From NCBI RefSeq assembly GCF_000166195.2, contig NZ_CM001403.1, positions 4,668,432 to 4,732,431 of the forward strand: a DNA stretch of 64,000 nt, written 5' to 3'. The position numbers were made by a program, and so were the translations under genes. A model generated the notes under the pieces. That model was not told the DNA's origin. It did no database searches and saw nothing but the letters and a program-made list of their open reading frames with translations. Within the stretch, counting starts at the first letter, position 1, and each line of letters begins with the position of its first letter. Of this stretch, positions 59,977 through 64,000 are shown piece by piece. The stretch comes from Mucilaginibacter paludis DSM 18603. GTDB taxonomy: Bacteria > Bacteroidota > Bacteroidia > Sphingobacteriales > Sphingobacteriaceae.

Positions 59977-61152
59977 CTATCGCTTTAATACATCATCATC
60001 AGGAGCCCATTTTTGCTGCCATTTGGAGTAATTGTTCAACACCTTTTGCGGCGCATAAGTATACCAGCCGTATCCATCGCGGCGTTCCCGGGCTACTTCG
60101 GCTAACGAATATACCAGCACGCTGGTGCGGTTACAAAATAAAGGCCTATGTGTTTTCAATTCATAGTAGCGTGTCCAGATCGGGGGAGCTGTAGAATCGG
60201 TTACCGCTACACGGTCGGTTGTAGAAACCCTGAACGGGGTGACGAGGCGTGGAGCCGGAATAGTTTTAACACGGATATTATAGATTTTTGATTGCTGAAA
60301 CCAGGCCACAGCATTCTGGATAGCGTTGATAATTGGTTTGGAGGGTTTGTCAATGCCCATTAAAAAAAGTACTATGCCCGAGCTCTCGCCATTGCAAATG
60401 CTGGGCGGTTCAAATTTACGTGCCCAGGCCGGCGTTAGCTTAACCTCGTCGTATTGCTGGCACCAGGCGGTAGGTTTTCCATTGTCGTTTATCTGGGTTT
60501 TTAAAATACAGTCTAAGCCTTTGTTATAGGCGGCTATCAGCTTTGCGCGGTGTTGGCCATCTATGAAAGCATACTGCGGTTGGTTGTTCTTAATGTCATA
60601 TAAAAGTTCAATAATACCTTCAAAAACGCCATCGTTATAGGTAATACACCTGCTGTAATTGTTTTCGAGCGGGTAATATTGCGGCCAGCCACCATTTTTA
60701 TATTGCGAGGCCAATATAAAATCCAGCCCCTTGAGGGCCGCTTCCTTGTATTTTTCTATATGGGTTTCGGTATATACGTTGGCTAAGCAAATAATCTGGG
60801 TATAGGTTGAATTATTATCGTAAGTAGTATTTAAAACGTTTTTACCGGCAATTAAACTGTCTTTTTGTGCCTGGGTAAGTATGGCGAATACATCGTAGTT
60901 TTTGGGCCATCCACCATTGTTTTTTTGGTACAGTAAAATATTATCAGCCACATTAATAATGTCTGTTGGCTTATAACGCGGCCTGCCTGGAAGCGGGTTA
61001 ATCATGTTTGCCTTATCAAATATGCCATACCAGTGCCTTGAATTATCGCCAAAGGCCTCCGCGTCAATTTTATAATGATAACGGGTTTGTGCTTCAGCTG
61101 TACAGCCAAGCAGTATACTAATAGCTAATAACTTAAAAAATAAGTTTTTCAT
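59977..61152 (-). CDS. Pectate lyase, PL10 family
   Basis: A 391-residue secreted enzyme that cleaves polygalacturonate by beta-elimination. The signal region ends LLGCTAEAQ, so it could be a lipoprotein. The alpha/alpha-toroid repeats show NGGWPKNYDV, NNSTYTQIICLANV, ASQYKNGGWPQYYP and CITYNDGVFEGIIELLYDI, then the PL10 blocks TAWCQQYD and YYELKTHRPLFCNR with the catalytic basic residues. It lies alone, not in a pectin locus, on the minus strand. Confidence 0.9.
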   Translation of the reverse strand: MKNLFFKLLAISILLGCTAEAQTRYHYKIDAEAFGDNSRHWYGIFDKANMINPLPGRPRYKPTDIINVADNILLYQKNNGGWPKNYDVFAILTQAQKDSLIAGKNVLNTTYDNNSTYTQIICLANVYTETHIEKYKEAALKGLDFILASQYKNGGWPQYYPLENNYSRCITYNDGVFEGIIELLYDIKNNQPQYAFIDGQHRAKLIAAYNKGLDCILKTQINDNGKPTAWCQQYDEVKLTPAWARKFEPPSICNGESSGIVLFLMGIDKPSKPIINAIQNAVAWFQQSKIYNIRVKTIPAPRLVTPFRVSTTDRVAVTDSTAPPIWTRYYELKTHRPLFCNRTSVLVYSLAEVARERRDGYGWYTYAPQKVLNNYSKWQQKWAPDDDVLKR

Positions 61153-61329
61153 GAGCCTCCGGGTTTATTAATTGGTGGCACAATTTAGATTAAAATTTTA
61201 CTGGTAAGCCGATTGTAATTAATAAAATACATTCACCTGCAATTCGTAATAATTAAGTTACCGAATGTTTTATACGGTCACCTTTATGCTTTTAACGCAT
61301 TAATAATAAAACCATTAAACTTAATAACC

Positions 61330-62187
61330 ATGAAAAAACAACAATTAGTGTGTATGGGATTGCTATGCTCAATTTTTTGGGTGGCATGCAGCGGAAGAAA
61401 ATCGCATTCCGAAGTTTCGGCTGCCGATACGATATCAAATAACTACAATGCGGATACAATAAAGCAACCCAAAATGGTGAAAACCGCGGATATGCGTTTT
61501 AAAGTGAAAAATGTTGAACGCGTAAGCGAGGATATTTCGGCGTTGACTGTAAAATACAAAGGCATGGTGATGCACCATAGTATGCAGTCATCTATCAACC
61601 GCAGCCAGGATGTATTATTAAATACCGATTCCGTATTACGCATCTCATCATACAATACAAGTGCGGACATGACGCTCCGGATACCATCTGCCCAGGTTGA
61701 AGAATTTATGAACCAGGTAGGGAAGATGGCTGTGTATGTCAATAACCGGAATATGGACATCCAGGATAAAACGCTGGATTACCTTTCGGCCCAGATGAAA
61801 TTATCAAGCCGCAGCCAGATCATTGATCAACAAAAAAAAGGTGTGATAAAAATTAAAAACCCGGCTGCTGTTTTAGATCTGAAAGATGAAATGATTGACC
61901 AGCAGATCAACAATAAGCGGATTGATGATGCCGTTAAATATAGTACGCTGGGCCTCAACTTTTATCAGAGTAATACCATAGCCCGAGAAACTATAGTAAA
62001 TGATGATCCCGCGAACTTTAAGTTGCCCTTTTTTACCAGGTTTGGGCAGGCTTTGGCCAATGGCTGGCTGATATTTACAGATACCCTGATTGGCTTGGCT
62101 AATTTATGGATGTTTATTTTGGCCGCCATAGCGGGATGGTTAATTTACAGGTATTTGCGCCGGAAGAACGCCGTAGTACCTGCATAG
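61330..62187 (+). CDS. DUF4349 lipoprotein
   Basis: A 285-residue lipoprotein (lipobox WVACS, Cys20) with one C-terminal membrane helix (about 254-274, LWMFILAAIAGWLIYRYL). The DUF4349 region (about 50-260) has KTADMRFKVKNVERVSEDIS, TLRIPSAQVEEFMNQVG and the coiled LDLKDEMIDQQINNKRIDDA. Its function is unknown in general. Confidence 0.85.
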   Translation: MKKQQLVCMGLLCSIFWVACSGRKSHSEVSAADTISNNYNADTIKQPKMVKTADMRFKVKNVERVSEDISALTVKYKGMVMHHSMQSSINRSQDVLLNTDSVLRISSYNTSADMTLRIPSAQVEEFMNQVGKMAVYVNNRNMDIQDKTLDYLSAQMKLSSRSQIIDQQKKGVIKIKNPAAVLDLKDEMIDQQINNKRIDDAVKYSTLGLNFYQSNTIARETIVNDDPANFKLPFFTRFGQALANGWLIFTDTLIGLANLWMFILAAIAGWLIYRYLRRKNAVVPA

Positions 62188-62263
62188 GCAATGTTAATTA
62201 AGTCCAGCTTGTTAAATAATTAAAAAGTTTAGGCGAGGGTTACTTATTTTCGGTAAACATTCC

Positions 62264-62271
62264 TATTTTTG
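62264..62271 (+). promoter_or_regulatory. -7 promoter box of the small membrane protein gene
   Basis: TATTTTTG matches TAnnTTTG exactly and lies 23 nt before the ATG at 62295, normal spacing for a short leader. Confidence 0.55.
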
Positions 62272-62294
62272 GCACAACAAAAAACAACATCAGC

Positions 62295-62483
62295 ATGAAT
62301 ACAAGAGAGAACGCAAATGCGCCAGCACATTACTTAATATTAACTGTTGCCATCATTATAGGCATAGTTGGTGTATTCCTTCGGTTTTTGGGCGATTCGT
62401 TTGCTATCAACGCCATATCAAATATCATCCTGGTTATCGGTGTGATCATCGCACTCAGAACCGTATTCGCTATCATGAAGTAG
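62295..62483 (+). CDS. Small two-helix membrane protein
   Basis: A 62-residue protein with two predicted membrane helices (about 12-30 and 37-58). It is a plausible gene because it has its own promoter box, a sensible start and a strong terminator just behind. I do not recognise a family. Confidence 0.75.
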   Translation: MNTRENANAPAHYLILTVAIIIGIVGVFLRFLGDSFAINAISNIILVIGVIIALRTVFAIMK

Positions 62484-62505
62484 TCAAAATATTTAAACAG
62501 ATATA

Positions 62506-62545
62506 AAAAAAGGCGCTTAGTTTTAAACTAATGCGCCTTTTTTAT
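62506..62545. terminator. Bidirectional intrinsic terminator
   Basis: AAAAAGGCGC and GCGCCTTTTT flank an inner pair TTAGTTTTAAACTAA (62517-62531), giving a long A/T-flanked hairpin between the converging small-protein and patatin genes. It can serve both strands. Confidence 0.9.
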
Positions 62546-62570
62546 ATCCCAGCTTTTTAAACGGGGATTT

Positions 62571-63398
62571 TTAAGCTTTCTTCTTTTTGTTCTTTTTATA
62601 GGTTTGCACAATGGCTTTAAGCCTTTCGTTCCCTTCAATAGCTTTCAGCCCCTCTTCATAACCTATCATATAAATCTCTTCGGCCGCGTTGGTATCAAAT
62701 ATACCGTAGCCGCCCAGTCCATGCGGTTCAATAACTACATCGCATAAGGCCTTGTGGGCATTCAGGTTAGCGTTAACGGCAATCATGGCAGCCCTTTCAA
62801 TCAGGTTGCCGAACGAGCGGATCTCGGTAACAACCGGGAGGTGATTGCATGATGAGCCGATAATAAAATCGCAATTGCCAACCAGCGGCTCAACCGGAAA
62901 ATTATTGAGTACACCGCCGTCCACATACATGTGGTCGTTAATAACGATGGGCTTAAAAATTCCGGGCAGGCAGCACGAGGCCAAAACAGCGAGGTCCAGC
63001 TCCCCTTCGGTAAAGTAAACCAACTTACCCTCGCCCAGGTCTACTGCCGAAATGGTAACGCGAGTGTTTAGTTTTTGAATGGAGTTGTGAGCGATATACT
63101 TCCCAAATAAAAACCGCACGTTTAAGATAGAAACCAATCCAGCGCTACCGATTGACGGACGCAGTAAAGGCAGAAACTTGGTTTCTTTAATAATCTTTAA
63201 AGCTTCGCGCGGAGCGTAGCCTCCTGCACAAAAGGCCGCGGCTATAGCCCCGGCACTGGTGCCCGAGATATGCGAAAACTGGATGCCATTATCAGTTAAG
63301 GCCTGTATCACCCCTAAGTGCGAAATGCCTCTTACCCCGCCGCCTGATAAGGCCAGCCCTATGCTCTGGGGTTTATTGTGGTCGGTATTTGGATTCAT
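62571..63398 (-). CDS. Patatin-like phospholipase
   Basis: A 275-residue acyl hydrolase of the RssA/YchK type. The oxyanion loop is GLALSGGGVRGISHLGV, the nucleophile elbow is ISGTSAGAIAAAF (GTSAG) and the catalytic aspartate lies in YVDGGVLNNFPVE. The protein ends in a basic run KKNKKKKA. I chose ATG 63398 (MNPNTDHN); it overlaps the end of gldB by 26 nt. Confidence 0.93.
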   Translation of the reverse strand: MNPNTDHNKPQSIGLALSGGGVRGISHLGVIQALTDNGIQFSHISGTSAGAIAAAFCAGGYAPREALKIIKETKFLPLLRPSIGSAGLVSILNVRFLFGKYIAHNSIQKLNTRVTISAVDLGEGKLVYFTEGELDLAVLASCCLPGIFKPIVINDHMYVDGGVLNNFPVEPLVGNCDFIIGSSCNHLPVVTEIRSFGNLIERAAMIAVNANLNAHKALCDVVIEPHGLGGYGIFDTNAAEEIYMIGYEEGLKAIEGNERLKAIVQTYKKNKKKKA

Positions 63399-64000
63399 CG
63401 AGTATTTGTTGTGCATTAGTATCCGCCATTAATTGTGCCAATGTAATTTGCGGGTGTTTATCCATGTATTGTTTAACAATTTGCCAGCCCGTCCAAACGG
63501 CTAACTTTGGCGCGGACTCGTTCTTTTCGCCCAGGCCCGGCGTAAAGGGCGCTTCGTTCAGGTACTTTTGTATTTTAAGGTAATCGCTTTCGTAAAGCAG
63601 GTTTTCCTCTAAAATAAAGGCCCATATTTGCGGTTTAAAATCCTGACACCACTTCAATTGCTTGCTGGTATAGCCAATTTTGGTAGAATCGGCCACATCG
63701 GGCAACACTTGGTCCATCAGGTACATAATTTTACCGTTATAGATCATTTTTGACAGCAGGGTTTTATCTTCGTCCTTTTCGCTAAACATATCCTCGCGCA
63801 CAAAACCTTCAACCACACGTGGCGGAATATTATCGGGCGTAAAGCGCCGGGATACATAATGCGGAAAGTTTTCGATCAGCGCCGGATAAAATTTAGAATC
63901 GGTGCCTAAAAACAGGTCGAGCCCAATGGCGAAGTAATGGTTGCCGAGAGAAGTTTGAGCCTGGAAGCCCGAAAAATAAGCATAAACTTGTGGTATTTGC
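63373..64000 (-). CDS. gldB: Gliding motility lipoprotein GldB (C-terminal part)
   Basis: The last 209 or so residues of a GldB-like protein; the start lies beyond the window. The frame is open to base 64000, with QIPQVYAYFSGFQAQTSLGN, HYFAIGLDLFLGTDSKFYPA and NIPPRVVEGFVREDMFSEKD, which fit GldB, a lipoprotein required for gliding in Flavobacterium and widespread in non-gliding Bacteroidota. It overlaps the patatin gene downstream. Confidence 0.85.
   Translation of the reverse strand, partial: QIPQVYAYFSGFQAQTSLGNHYFAIGLDLFLGTDSKFYPALIENFPHYVSRRFTPDNIPPRVVEGFVREDMFSEKDEDKTLLSKMIYNGKIMYLMDQVLPDVADSTKIGYTSKQLKWCQDFKPQIWAFILEENLLYESDYLKIQKYLNEAPFTPGLGEKNESAPKLAVWTGWQIVKQYMDKHPQITLAQLMADTNAQQILDESKYRPQ

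Overview
The window looks like a chromosomal piece of a Bacteroidota bacterium, most likely of the family Sphingobacteriaceae (Mucilaginibacter or Pedobacter-like). The evidence is the many SusC/SusD pairs with FecI/FecR-type sigma and anti-sigma genes, type IX secretion and gliding genes (porV, gldJ, porW/sprE, gldB), Bacteroidota-type promoters (TTTG ... TAnnTTTG) and an atp operon without the beta and epsilon genes. Genus is inferred from gene content and style only.

Layout. 1-1.5 kb: the start of a TonB-dependent receptor under a TPP riboswitch, so probably a thiamine-related importer. 1.5-3.6 kb: repeat-rich intergenic DNA and a complete IS110-family element with a probable bridge RNA. 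3.7-14 kb: housekeeping genes (aspS, an FKBP lipoprotein, ispF, porV, gldJ, an aldo/keto reductase, an AI-2E family permease, uvrC). 14-15.6 kb: an AbiE-type toxin-antitoxin pair. 15.7-20.8 kb: PBP1A and the porW/sprE lipoprotein, divergent from the F0F1 ATP synthase operon (atpZ, an atpI-like gene, atpB, E, F, H, A, G) at 20.8-26.7 kb. 26.9-28.7 kb: a hipBA module with a palindromic operator-promoter and a broken third reading frame.

28.8-42.1 kb (minus strand): an ECF sigma factor, FecR, two tandem SusC/SusD pairs and a surface lipoprotein, with no degradative enzyme. 42.6-43.5 kb: a short-chain dehydrogenase. 43.8-57.1 kb (plus strand): a second sigma/FecR/SusC/SusD locus followed by a DUF4843 lipoprotein, a PKD-like lipoprotein, two periplasmic thioredoxin-fold proteins and an unusual two-module serine protease with PDZ. 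In each locus the STN-domain SusC probably senses substrate and signals through FecR to the sigma factor; SusD captures the substrate and SusC imports it. The enzymes of the second locus suggest protein or peptide substrates, or redox handling of thiol-containing cargo.

57.1-64 kb: an AT-rich orphan gene of unknown function, an acid phosphatase, a 217-bp element with perfect terminal inverted repeats, a GNAT acetyltransferase, a PL10-type pectate lyase, a DUF4349 lipoprotein, a small membrane protein, a patatin-like lipase and the end of gldB. Main items for a second look: the IS110 bridge RNA, the riboswitch with a long insertion in its core junction, the hipBA operator and its degenerate third gene, the hairpin directly behind atpE, the two-module protease, and several families of palindromic repeats. 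No tRNA, rRNA or CRISPR array was seen.
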